DNA from: an uncultured Xanthobacteraceae bacterium
GTDB lineage: Bacteria; Pseudomonadota; Alphaproteobacteria; Rhizobiales; Xanthobacteraceae
DNA: 16,450 nt
Assembly: GCA_955652195.1 (NCBI GenBank)
Contig: CATPBC010000328.1
Coordinates: forward strand, 1-16,450
Direction of reading: 5' to 3'
Shown one piece after another: positions 8,011-16,447 of the stretch. The notes beneath the pieces are model-generated. The model was not told the origin of the DNA. It did no database searches and worked only from the letters and a program-made list of their open reading frames with translations. Position 1 is the first letter of the stretch, and every line of letters starts with the position of its first letter. The position numbers and the translations under genes were made by a program.

Positions 8011-9027
8011 ATGCAATTTGCCCTCACAGTCATTTCTCGATCACGCTGCGTCACGGTCGCGGACAGCGCCGCGTGCCGCTACCTTTCTGCTTTTTTGGCG
8101 GTGCTCTTGATGATAGCGACCGTGCCGGAGGCGTTCGCGGCCGATGCGATTTTCCCGGCCGGCTCGCGGCTCGGGCTGGTGCCGCCGCCAGGCATGCTGG
8201 TGAGCCGCACGTTCCCAGGCTTCCAAGACCCCGCCACTAACGCCACGATTCTGCTCACGGCGCTTCCGGCGGCAGCGTACGATCAATTGGTCAAGTCGAT
8301 GGTCCCAGAGGCCATGAAGAAGCAAGGCATCGACGTCGATCGGCGCGAGCCTATCGAGCTACCGGCCGGCAAAGGCTTCGTGCTAAACGGCAGAGAGGCA
8401 ATCGACAAAGAACATTTTCGTAAATGGCTGCTGATCACAGCTGCAGGCGATCTGACCGCCCTGGTCAACTTTCAAGTGCCGGAACAAGATACAACTTACT
8501 CAGAGCAAACGGTGCGCGCGACTTTCGCGACGCTTACAGTGCGCGCGCGTGTGCCTGAAGCCGAGCAGCTGAGCTTGATCCCGTTTAAGATCGGACAGTT
8601 GGCCGGCTTCCATGTTGAAGATGTCGTGCCTGGCCGCGCCATCGTGCTGGTCGACGTGCCGGCCGATCAGGTTGCCGATGATCCCAATGCGACCGCAAAG
8701 GGGCGCATGTTTATCGCAGCATTGCCTGGCGGGCCCGAGGACGTCGGCGATCGGGATAATTTCGCGCGCGTGACTTTCGGCCAAATTGCCGGAATCAAAG
8801 ATGTGCACGTGCAGGACGCTGGACCGCTGCGCATCGCTAGCCAGCCGGGCTACCAGACCCTGGCAAAGGCCAAGGACGGCGGGACCGGTGCCGATGTGAT
8901 GGTCGTGCAGTGGCTGCGGTTCGGCTCGGGCGGATTCTTGCGGATGATCGGGATTGCGCGCTTGGACGCTTGGCCCGAGATGCTCGGGCGGCTGCGCAGC
9001 GTGCGCGACAGCGTCGCCACGAACTGA
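8011..9027 (+). CDS. Exported protein of unknown function, two similar lobes
   Basis: I do not recognise a named family. The 338-residue product has an N-terminal export signal: a long n-region, a hydrophobic core (YLSAFLAVLLMIATV, about 24-38) and a likely cleavage after AFA (43). The mature part looks like two alpha/beta lobes, about 46-180 and 185-335. Each begins with a short 'PPPGM' or 'AGFHV' loop and strands, has an 'LTALP' or 'IAALPGG' strand followed by helix, and ends with hydrophobic strands and a helix closing in T-VR or SVRDSV. This is reminiscent of PsbP/Mog1-like folds (inference). There is no lipobox and no later membrane segment, so it is probably periplasmic. The ATG at 8011 lacks a ribosome site; an in-frame ATG at 8110 would destroy the signal. 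Its end faces the grpE stop at 6 bases distance. Confidence 0.8.
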   Translation: MQFALTVISRSRCVTVADSAACRYLSAFLAVLLMIATVPEAFAADAIFPAGSRLGLVPPPGMLVSRTFPGFQDPATNATILLTALPAAAYDQLVKSMVPEAMKKQGIDVDRREPIELPAGKGFVLNGREAIDKEHFRKWLLITAAGDLTALVNFQVPEQDTTYSEQTVRATFATLTVRARVPEAEQLSLIPFKIGQLAGFHVEDVVPGRAIVLVDVPADQVADDPNATAKGRMFIAALPGGPEDVGDRDNFARVTFGQIAGIKDVHVQDAGPLRIASQPGYQTLAKAKDGGTGADVMVVQWLRFGSGGFLRMIGIARLDAWPEMLGRLRSVRDSVATN

Positions 9028-9033
9028 TCGCGG

Positions 9034-9660
9034 TCAGCTATTCGCCGCCGGCTCCTTCGGCGTCTTATTGTCGTTACCAGGCGGCGCGGGAGCCATTTTT
9101 GGTCCGCCCTTCGACACGCCGACCAGGGCCGGACGCAGCACGCGGTCGCCGAGCATGTAGCCCGGCTGCACCACCTGCACGACGCTGCCCGCGGGCACCG
9201 TCGCGTCAGGAATTTCGAACATCGCCTGGTGAACGTTGGGATCGAATTTTTCGCCTTGCGGCGTGAACTGCCGGACCCCGTTCTTCTCCAGCGCCTTCAA
9301 CAATTCCCGTTCGGTCAGCTCGACCCCCTCGATGAGCGCTTTCACCCCGCCCTCTGCGCTCGACCGCAGCTCAGGCGCCACTGCGTCGAGCGCGCGGCGC
9401 ATATTGTCGGCCACCACGAGCAGGTCGCGCGCAAACGATGTGAGGCTATAGAGCCGCGACTCGGCGATTTCGCGGTCGGTGCGTTTTCGCAGATTTTCCA
9501 TTTCAGCGAGCGCGCGCAACAGCCGGTCTTTGGTTTCGGCATGCTCGCGCTCCAGCGCCGTGGATGGCTCCGGAGCCGCCGCCTGTTCGGAGGCCGCGGC
9601 CGGTGCCCGCAAGGCTTCCTCTTGCGCGCGAGCGGTATGGCGGGCGGTTTTATCCGTCAT
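9034..9660 (-). CDS. grpE: DnaK nucleotide exchange factor GrpE
   Basis: GrpE releases ADP from DnaK and works as a dimer held by long helices. The 208-residue protein has an Ala/Glu-rich disordered N-terminus (to about 33) and a long helical segment from about 35 to 90 that includes LLRALAEMENLRKRTDRE. The diagnostic beta-domain signature runs from FDPNVHQAMFEIPD (139-152) to GYMLGDRVLRPALVGVSKG (167-185). The start ATG at 9660 is preceded by GGAATGAGAG. It is separated from hrcA upstream by 143 bases holding an RpoH-like promoter. Its partners DnaK and DnaJ lie about 2-5 kb away on the same strand. Residues expected for function are present. Confidence 0.98.
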   Translation of the reverse strand: MTDKTARHTARAQEEALRAPAAASEQAAAPEPSTALEREHAETKDRLLRALAEMENLRKRTDREIAESRLYSLTSFARDLLVVADNMRRALDAVAPELRSSAEGGVKALIEGVELTERELLKALEKNGVRQFTPQGEKFDPNVHQAMFEIPDATVPAGSVVQVVQPGYMLGDRVLRPALVGVSKGGPKMAPAPPGNDNKTPKEPAANS

Positions 9661-9757
9661 CTCTCATTCCGTTCAATAATCATGATCCCGAAACAGCGCC
9701 CCCCAGACGCGGTCCGGTTTGACTGCCGCGGTTCGGGCTTTTGCTCGACCAGTGCCC

Positions 9758-9789
9758 CGCATATCAGGGCTGAAACGGCAAAAATCAAG
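9758..9789 (-). promoter_or_regulatory. RpoH-like heat-shock promoter of grpE
   Basis: On the minus strand CTTG (9786-9789) is followed after 18 bases by CTGATATGCG (9758-9767). Against the alphaproteobacterial heat-shock consensus CTTG-N17/18-CYTATNTNNG there is a single mismatch (G for T at the third -10 position). It lies in the hrcA-grpE gap, about 98 bases upstream of the grpE start, which is where a heat-inducible promoter separating grpE from its repressor gene would be useful. Confidence 0.65.
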
Positions 9790-9803
9790 CGGAATACAGG
9801 CGG

Positions 9804-10889
9804 TCAGCCGCCGAGCAGTTTGCTCACCACTTTGGCCGTGTAGTCGACCATGGGCACGATGCGGGCGTAGTTCAGCCGGGTCGGCCCGATGACCCCGAGT
9901 ACCCCGACAATGTGCCCAGCGGCGTCGTGATAGGGCGCCACGATGGTCGAGGAGCCCGACAGTGAAAACAGCTTGTTTTCCGAACCGATGAAGATACGCA
10001 CGCCTTCAGCCTGCTCGGCACGGCCGAGCAGATCGATAACCTCGCGCCTGGTCTCAAGATCGTCGAACAACAGCCGCACCCGTTCCAGATCGGCGAGTGC
10101 CTTGAGATCCTCGAGTAGATGCGCTTGACCGCGCACGATCAGCTTGCGCTCCTCGCGCTCGCCGCCCGACCAACTCGCCAGGCCCGCGGCGACGATCTTC
10201 TGGGTCAATTGATCGAGTTGCGCTTCGCTCTCTTTCAGCGTGCGCTCGATCTCGGCCTTCACTTCGTACAGCGTGTGGCCGCGGATCCGTGCATTGAGGA
10301 AATTGGCGGCCTCGGTCAAAGCAGAGGTCGGCAAGCCGAGCGGAACATTGACAACGCGGTTCTCGACCTGCCCGTCTTCGCTGACTAGCACGACCATGGC
10401 GCGTTCGGGCTCCAACCGCACGAATTCGATATGTTTGAGCCGCGGATTTGATTTGGCCGTGAGCACCACACCGGCGGCGCGACTCAAGCCGGAGAGCAGG
10501 CCCGACGCTTCGGTCAGTACCGCTTCCAGCGATTTGGCCTGACCGGAACCGGCAACCTGCGCTTCGATGGTTTTGCGGTCTGCTTCGGTGAGGTCGCCAA
10601 TCTGCATCAATGCGTCGACGAAGAAGCGAAGCCCCATCTCGGTCGGCAAACGGCCAGCGGAGGTGTGGGGCGCATAGACCAGCCCGAGCTGTTCAAGATC
10701 GGACATGACGTTACGCACCGAAGCCGGCGACAAGGTCATGGGCAGGATGCGCGACAGATTGCGCGAGCCAACCGGCTCGCCGGTCGCGAGATAGCTCTCG
10801 ACGATCAGGCGAAAAATCTCGCGCGAACGTTCGTTGAGTTGGGCGAGGCCCATTTGGGTCGCGCCAAGCGGAAGTTGGTGGCTACTCAA
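9804..10889 (-). CDS. hrcA: Heat-inducible transcription repressor HrcA
   Basis: HrcA binds CIRCE operators and represses chaperone genes; in alphaproteobacteria this is mainly groESL. The 361-residue protein has the N-terminal winged-helix region (about 15-85: [45 protein letters not shown]). A GAF-like domain follows, ending with the characteristic [19 protein letters not shown] and [24 protein letters not shown]. The start is a TTG at 10889 with GGAG seven bases upstream; the next in-frame ATG is at 10853 and would trim 12 residues. The ATG at 10894 is out of frame and stops at once. No CIRCE sequence occurs in front of hrcA, grpE or dnaK here, so any operator it binds is elsewhere. The MmgE/PrpD gene ends 55 bases upstream. 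Confidence 0.97.
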   Translation of the reverse strand: MSSHQLPLGATQMGLAQLNERSREIFRLIVESYLATGEPVGSRNLSRILPMTLSPASVRNVMSDLEQLGLVYAPHTSAGRLPTEMGLRFFVDALMQIGDLTEADRKTIEAQVAGSGQAKSLEAVLTEASGLLSGLSRAAGVVLTAKSNPRLKHIEFVRLEPERAMVVLVSEDGQVENRVVNVPLGLPTSALTEAANFLNARIRGHTLYEVKAEIERTLKESEAQLDQLTQKIVAAGLASWSGGEREERKLIVRGQAHLLEDLKALADLERVRLLFDDLETRREVIDLLGRAEQAEGVRIFIGSENKLFSLSGSSTIVAPYHDAAGHIVGVLGVIGPTRLNYARIVPMVDYTAKVVSKLLGG

Positions 10890-10911
10890 AACATCGCTCC
10901 GCAGCCTTAAA

Positions 10912-10932
10912 CGAAGTCTTTCCCCGAAGTCT
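10912..10932 (-). repeat. Short direct repeat in the hrcA leader
   Basis: AGACTTCG occurs twice on the minus strand (10919-10912 and 10932-10925), 13 bases apart centre to centre, within the 55-base gap between the MmgE/PrpD gene and hrcA. The spacing is close to, but not exactly, one helical turn. It may be a protein site or chance. Confidence 0.3.
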
Positions 10933-10944
10933 GCCCTCTATGTA

Positions 10945-12339
10945 TCACTCCGCCGCCGCGATCGCACGCGCGCGCGGCGTCGTGCGCAGGAGCGCCATCA
11001 ATTTACGCACCGAGCCGAAATCCTCCAGCCGGCCGACTGCATCGATCGCCTCGTCGATACGGGCCTCCGACAGCACGTCCGCGGCGTAATCGCGGAATTT
11101 TTGCTCGACCTGTGCTTGCGACAGCGGATTCTCGAACGAACCGAGCGGATGCTCGCAGCGCGCGCCGAATCTCGTGCCATCCTCAAGAACAATCTCGACC
11201 TTGGCTTGCGAGCCGCTCACTGTGGCATCGGCGCGGACTTCGACCTTTTCTGCGGCGAAAGCGCGGAGTGTCGGATCGTCGTAGCGCTGTGGGGCGAACT
11301 GCGCCAAACTCAACGCGCCGTCGTGCAGGACCGCCGCGGCGGTGTAATGGGCCGACAAGAGCGCTTCGAACTTCCCTTTATAGGTGCCGAAGCCACCGTG
11401 CATATCGTAAGCGGTTTGGCTGAGCGCTATCGCAACGCGGCGGACGCGCGCCGCCTCGATCTTGTGTGTTGCGAGCAGACCAAAAAGCGCCGTGTTCATC
11501 CCTTGAATCAGCGTCGCCGACGGCCATAGCCGCAGCGCGATGCGCTCCAGTTCGAACCGACGGCCCAGTTCGGCGATCGCCGCTTCCGGTTTGCCGCCGC
11601 CGCTATAGACGTTGTAAAGGCCGCCGTCTGCCGCGCTTAGAAACTCCCGTGTTGCGACGAAGTTTTGTTGCGCCAACAGTGCCGCCAGGAGACCCGAAAT
11701 AGCACCCCGGCACTGATGGAATTTTACCGTCGGCGTGCCCCATGCGGCGTAGGTACCCGCGGCCTGACTGCCGGCGAGTCCGAAAGCCCGCGCCATCTCG
11801 TCGGCGTCGAATTTCAGAAGCGAGCCGACCGCCGCGGCCGCGCCGAACGGGCCGATAACACCCGGCCCGTGCCAGCCGCGCGCACGAAACGCCGGATAAT
11901 CGAGGCCGATGCCAATGCGCGTCGTCACTTCGCAACCGGCGGCTACGGCGACCAGGAGATCGCGCCCTATCAAATCATCGCGCTCGGCGATGGCGAGCGC
12001 CGGCGGGACGATTTCGGGAGTGATGTGGGTCATGGTGGCGCGATGCACGTCGCACATCGTAACCGCCGTGATCAGATAACCATTGAGCAGCGTGGCGCCG
12101 ATGAGCGACAAATGCCCTCCGCCGATGACGCTCGATTCATTTCCTTCCGCGAGCGCTGACGCCAAGGCTCTGACCTGACCGGTCTCTTCCCCTTGATGTC
12201 CGGCAAGCGCGCAGGCAAGCGCGTCCAAGATCAGATTCTTGCAATGCTCGCGGCTCCGCTCGGGCAAATCCTCAAAGCGGAGCCGCGCGGCAAATTCAGC
12301 TAAAATGCGCGTGGGCTCTTGGATCACTTGTTTAGCCAT
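10945..12339 (-). CDS. MmgE/PrpD family protein
   Basis: A 464-residue member of the MmgE/PrpD superfamily, which includes 2-methylcitrate dehydratase and cis-aconitate decarboxylase. Visible landmarks are LDALACALAGHQGEETGQV near the N-terminus, MTHITPEIVPPALAIAE, the family segment GWHGPGVIGPFGAAAAVGSLL, KFHQCRGAISGLLAALLAQ, and GKFEALLSAHYTAAAVLHDG near the start of the C-terminal domain. The His-Pro usually found in the KxxHPG-like segment reads His-Gln-Cys here. The frame is open upstream to 12507, but ATG 12339 has GGAGGAG at ideal distance. No other propionate-cycle gene (prpB, prpC) is nearby, so the substrate is unknown. It sits between hrcA and rph, which I would expect to be adjacent in related genomes. 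Confidence 0.88.
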   Translation of the reverse strand: MAKQVIQEPTRILAEFAARLRFEDLPERSREHCKNLILDALACALAGHQGEETGQVRALASALAEGNESSVIGGGHLSLIGATLLNGYLITAVTMCDVHRATMTHITPEIVPPALAIAERDDLIGRDLLVAVAAGCEVTTRIGIGLDYPAFRARGWHGPGVIGPFGAAAAVGSLLKFDADEMARAFGLAGSQAAGTYAAWGTPTVKFHQCRGAISGLLAALLAQQNFVATREFLSAADGGLYNVYSGGGKPEAAIAELGRRFELERIALRLWPSATLIQGMNTALFGLLATHKIEAARVRRVAIALSQTAYDMHGGFGTYKGKFEALLSAHYTAAAVLHDGALSLAQFAPQRYDDPTLRAFAAEKVEVRADATVSGSQAKVEIVLEDGTRFGARCEHPLGSFENPLSQAQVEQKFRDYAADVLSEARIDEAIDAVGRLEDFGSVRKLMALLRTTPRARAIAAAE

Positions 12340-12360
12340 CACTTCTCCTCCGCGCATCAG

Positions 12361-12390
12361 AGCGTAGCGGTAAGCCAAGCAAGCTGGCAA
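12361..12390 (-). promoter_or_regulatory. Weak candidate promoter of the MmgE/PrpD gene
   Basis: On the minus strand TTGCCA (12385-12390) and TACGCT (12361-12366) are 18 bases apart, about 22 bases before the start codon. The -35 is good and the -10 is poor, so this is tentative. The surrounding 223-base gap to rph is a divergent intergenic region. It also holds a seven-base inverted repeat TGCCGGC/GCCGGCA (12525-12531, 12540-12546) just ahead of the rph ribosome site. Confidence 0.22.
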
Positions 12391-12562
12391 TCGCCGGCCA
12401 TTGCAGTTGTTTTCGACTTTTCTGCATGCCCTCGCGGCGATCTCTTGTGCGGCCGGTCGCTTCCCAACTACAAGGTCGCACCCTGGCCAAGCACTGCCCA
12501 AGTTCATCCTTTACAAGGGTAAGCTGCCGGCGCAGTTGTGCCGGCAAGATTTGGAGAAATGC

Positions 12563-13276
<714 letters not shown>

Positions 13277-13281
13277 AGCGA

Positions 13282-13998
13282 ATGGCGAAGTCCGATGTCG
13301 GAACACGGATCGTTGATGATGACCTTGCCGATAATCGTTCGGGCCACCACCCGACATTCGCAAGCCGGCATTTGGACTCGGATCGTCTGGCGATCGCAAC
13401 GCATAATCCCGGCAAGCTTGCTGAAATGAGCGAACTGGTTGCGCCTTATGGGATAGCGGCCATATCGGCTGGTGAATTGGGCTTGGTCGAGCCGGATGAA
13501 AGCGGAACTACATTCGGCGAAAATGCCCGCATCAAAGCCGAAGCGGCCGCTAATGGTGCCGGATTCCCAGCGCTGGCCGACGATTCGGGGCTTGTTGTTG
13601 ACGCGCTCGACGGCGCGCCCGGAATTCACTCGGCGCGCTGGGCGGGCCCCGATCGGAACTTCGGTCGCGCCATGGAAATAATCGAGCAACAATTGCGCGC
13701 GCGGGGCGCAACGACGGCGGAACGTCGCCGCGCGCAATTTGTTTCGGCGTTGTGCCTGGCCTGGCCGGATGGCCACGTCGAGCAATTCGAGGCGCGCGTC
13801 GCCGGCACACTGGTATGGCCGCCGCGCGGCGATCGGGGTTTCGGCTACGACTCCATGTTCCAGCCGGACGGCGAGCAACGAACCTTCGGCGAAATGTCGA
13901 GCGACGAGAAACACGGATTGCCGCCGCACGGCAAAGGCCTATCGCACCGTGCCCGCGCTTTCATGAAATTGGCCGAGGCTTGTCTTGACCGGCACTGA
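13282..13998 (+). CDS. rdgB: XTP/dITP pyrophosphatase (Ham1/RdgB) with N-terminal extension
   Basis: RdgB hydrolyses non-canonical purine triphosphates (ITP, dITP, XTP) to monophosphates, keeping them out of DNA and RNA. Motifs counted from ATG 13282: THNPGK (40-45, nucleotide phosphate binding), ADDSGL (99-104, catalytic Asp/metal) followed by VVDALDGAPGIHSARWAG, RGDRGFGYDSMF, and LSHRARAF near the end. The usual protein starts only a few residues before THNPGK, giving about 200-210 residues; this one is 238 because of a polar 35-residue N-terminus. Candidate starts are GTG 13273 (overlapping the rph stop as GTGA), ATG 13282, and TTG 13372, which would restore normal length. None has a convincing ribosome site. 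The 3' end overlaps hemW by 14 bases. Confidence 0.93.
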   Translation: MAKSDVGTRIVDDDLADNRSGHHPTFASRHLDSDRLAIATHNPGKLAEMSELVAPYGIAAISAGELGLVEPDESGTTFGENARIKAEAAANGAGFPALADDSGLVVDALDGAPGIHSARWAGPDRNFGRAMEIIEQQLRARGATTAERRRAQFVSALCLAWPDGHVEQFEARVAGTLVWPPRGDRGFGYDSMFQPDGEQRTFGEMSSDEKHGLPPHGKGLSHRARAFMKLAEACLDRH

Positions 13999-15178
13999 TC
14001 ATTCTTTTGCCGCTTCGCGTGACGCCGGCCACAACGCACAGGCGTTCGGCGTTTATATCCACTGGCCGTTCTGCCTCTCGAAATGTCCATATTGCGATTT
14101 CAATAGCCATGTCCGCCGCGAACAAATCGACGAGCCGCGATGGGTCCGCGCTTTTGCCGCCCAGATTGCTGCTACGGCTGGGCGTGTACCGGAGCGCACC
14201 GTGTCGACTATCTTTTTCGGCGGCGGCACGCCCTCGCTGATGCGACCCGCGACGATTACCGGCGTGATCGAAGCGATGGCACGTCATTGGCGAATTGCCC
14301 CCGACGTCGAGATCACGCTTGAAGCCAATCCGACCAGCGTCGAGGTCGAGCGGTTTCGCGGCTATCGCGCCGCCGGCGTCAACCGCGTCTCGCTCGGCGT
14401 GCAGGCGCTCGAGGATCGCGACCTCGCCGCACTTGGCCGCACCCATTCGGCGCGCGAAGCGTTGGCTGCACTTGGCGTGGCGCGCGCGGTTTTCGATCGT
14501 TATTCGTTCGATCTCATCTATGCACGTCCCGATCAAACACCCGAACACTGGTCGAACGAGCTTCGCACCGCATTGGCGCAAGCCGGCGAGCATGTTTCGC
14601 TCTACCAGCTCACGATCGAGCCGGAGACCCCGTTCGCCGCGCTCCACGCCGCGGGCAAATTGCGCCCGCCGGATGAGGACACCGCGCGCATTCTCTATGA
14701 CGTCACCCAGGACATCTGCGCCGCCCATGGCCTGCCGGCCTATGAGATTTCAAACCATGCCCGCCCCGGCGGAGAATGCCGGCACAACCTGATCTACTGG
14801 CGCGGCCATGAATATGCCGGGATCGGTCCCGGCGCCCACGGCCGGCTCGATATCGCGGGCGAACGCCATGCCACCGCAACGGAGAAGCGCCCGGAAGCGT
14901 GGCTTGCGCACGTAGAGAAAGATGGTCACGGCGTCGTCGCCGACGAGGTGCTCACATCCGCCGAGCACGCCGATGAGTTTCTGCTGATGGGCCTTCGGCT
15001 CGCCGAAGGCATCGATCTCGCGCGCTACGCAGCGATCGCCGGACGCCCGCTGCAGGCCGAACGCATCGCCATGTTGCACGAGCACGGCTTCATCGAGACG
15101 ACGCCCGCCGGTCAGCTGCGCGTGACGCTGTCCGGCTTCCCCGTGCTCGATGCGGTGGTTGCCGACCTCGCCGCCTAA
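13985..15178 (+). CDS. hemW: Radical SAM heme chaperone HemW
   Basis: HemW-family proteins (formerly annotated as oxygen-independent coproporphyrinogen oxidase) bind heme and a 4Fe-4S cluster and are thought to deliver heme to respiratory proteins. The 397-residue product has the radical-SAM triad C30-x3-C34-x2-C37 (CLSKCPYC), FGGGTPSL (about 78-85), EANPTS, GVNRVSLGVQ, DLIYARP, and the HemW-type HNLIYWRGHEYAGIGPGAHG segment. The start is a TTG at 13985 with GAGG six bases upstream, overlapping the rdgB end by 14 bases; no ATG exists before the conserved region. Translation is therefore probably coupled to rdgB. HemN itself is longer (about 450 residues), which argues against true coproporphyrinogen dehydrogenase. 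Confidence 0.95.
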   Translation: MTGTDHSFAASRDAGHNAQAFGVYIHWPFCLSKCPYCDFNSHVRREQIDEPRWVRAFAAQIAATAGRVPERTVSTIFFGGGTPSLMRPATITGVIEAMARHWRIAPDVEITLEANPTSVEVERFRGYRAAGVNRVSLGVQALEDRDLAALGRTHSAREALAALGVARAVFDRYSFDLIYARPDQTPEHWSNELRTALAQAGEHVSLYQLTIEPETPFAALHAAGKLRPPDEDTARILYDVTQDICAAHGLPAYEISNHARPGGECRHNLIYWRGHEYAGIGPGAHGRLDIAGERHATATEKRPEAWLAHVEKDGHGVVADEVLTSAEHADEFLLMGLRLAEGIDLARYAAIAGRPLQAERIAMLHEHGFIETTPAGQLRVTLSGFPVLDAVVADLAA

Positions 15179-15226
15179 ATAAAATGCTCGGGCGGGTGAC
15201 GGCGCGAGATGGTGATTGTCGCGCGG

Positions 15227-16447
15227 CTATGTCGCCGATCCGGCGCCGAAGCTGCGCAGTGCCGGAGAGACCGTCTGAGCGCCGGCGCTGGAGACGCGAA
15301 GCACCGCCAAGCCGCGCTCATTGGTGCCGTCGGTGCGGAAACGAAACAGCCCGTCGATTCCGGTGAAGCCGGAGGGATTGGTCAGCACTTGCTGCGAAAA
15401 TCGCTGCGGGCCTTGCGTTTTTACCAGTGCAGCGACGAGCGCCACCGCATCATAGGCGAGCGTCGCGGTACGGACCGGATCTTGGTTGTAACGCGCGCGA
15501 TAACGCGCCGAGAAGTTTCGATAACCAACCCCGTCCGGCGCGGCATACCAGCCGCCATCAAGAGCGGGAGCGGCATAGATGCGCGGGTCGTCCCAAAGCC
15601 CGGTACCGAGCAATTGCAGTCGCTTCGGATTGACCCCAGCCGCCGCGAGAGCCTGTGCCACATCCGGCACCGCATCGCCGCCGTCGGGGATGAACAAAGC
15701 ATCGGCCCGCGCTGAAGATTGGGCGATGCTGCGAATGGGCGTGGCCATCGCGGCCTTATCGTGCGGATAGCGTTCGAGCGCGACAATCTGGCTACCGCCG
15801 CGCCGCGCTACTGCTTGCTTGAATGCCGCTTCCACCACCGTGCCGTAGGGGTTGTCCGGAATAAGCGCCGCATAGGAGTGCTTCCCGGTCGAAGTCGCGT
15901 ATTGCACGATGCGATCGACGTCGGACTCGGGAAGAAAACTAAGCAAATAGATGCCGCTCGAAGCAACGTTGGCATCGGTCGAGAATGCGATCACCGGCAC
16001 ATTGCGCGGGCGGGCCACTTGACCGACAAAGCCGACCGATTGCGCGAACAACGGGCCGAGGATGATTTCGGCGCCTTCGTCGAGCGCCTGTTGTGCGCCA
16101 AGGCGGGCCGCCTCCGCGGTGCCGCCATCGTCTTTGACCAGGAGCTGAAGATTGGGGCTGTTGAACTCGGCAATCGCCATTTCTGCGGCATTGCGCATGG
16201 CTTGGCCGGCGATGCCGGCATTGCCCGGGCCCGACAACGGCAAAATGAGCCCGGCTTTCACCTGACCGGTGCCGATCGTTGTCGTCTGTGGCGTCTGCGG
16301 GCTCTGCGGCGGTGGAGCTGACGACAGGTACTGCGAATTTTGCGAACAACCGGCAACCAGCGCACCGGCGGCGGCAAGCAGGCCCGCGATCGAGCGGCGC
16401 CGCGTTGGCAACTCCGCCGAGCCCTGAACCTGCAGCTGCGCGGACAC
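15227..16447 (-). CDS. LppC/penicillin-binding protein activator-type lipoprotein, start near window edge
   Basis: The product resembles alphaproteobacterial LppC/PBP-activator lipoproteins, which share a periplasmic-binding-protein type I fold (Peripla_BP_6/LpoA-like) and are thought to support peptidoglycan synthesis. It has RRRSIAGLLAAAGALVAGC, a twin-basic signal with lipobox LVAGC and acylated Cys34. A Pro/Gln/Thr-rich linker (about 44-60) and the binding fold follow (KAGLILPLSGPGNAGIAGQAM, EIILGPLFAQSV, PVIAFSTDANVAS, IPDNPYGTVVEAA, DALFIPDGGDA). Serine after the Cys predicts outer-membrane sorting. The 406 residues start at GTG 16447. The true start could lie beyond the window, because only one further codon (Ala) is visible. 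It converges on hemW with a 48-base gap containing no clear terminator. A branched-chain amino-acid binding protein is a less likely alternative because of the lipobox. Confidence 0.85.
   Translation of the reverse strand: MSAQLQVQGSAELPTRRRSIAGLLAAAGALVAGCSQNSQYLSSAPPPQSPQTPQTTTIGTGQVKAGLILPLSGPGNAGIAGQAMRNAAEMAIAEFNSPNLQLLVKDDGGTAEAARLGAQQALDEGAEIILGPLFAQSVGFVGQVARPRNVPVIAFSTDANVASSGIYLLSFLPESDVDRIVQYATSTGKHSYAALIPDNPYGTVVEAAFKQAVARRGGSQIVALERYPHDKAAMATPIRSIAQSSARADALFIPDGGDAVPDVAQALAAAGVNPKRLQLLGTGLWDDPRIYAAPALDGGWYAAPDGVGYRNFSARYRARYNQDPVRTATLAYDAVALVAALVKTQGPQRFSQQVLTNPSGFTGIDGLFRFRTDGTNERGLAVLRVSSAGAQTVSPALRSFGAGSAT

Noticed and set aside
13961..14728. 255-codon minus-strand frame opposite hemW
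   Set aside because: Shadow of hemW; no motif and no ribosome site.
15202..15224. GCGCGA/TCGCGC inverted repeat between hemW and the lipoprotein gene
   Set aside because: Six-base arms, eleven-base loop, no T-run, in very GC-rich sequence where such pairs are frequent.
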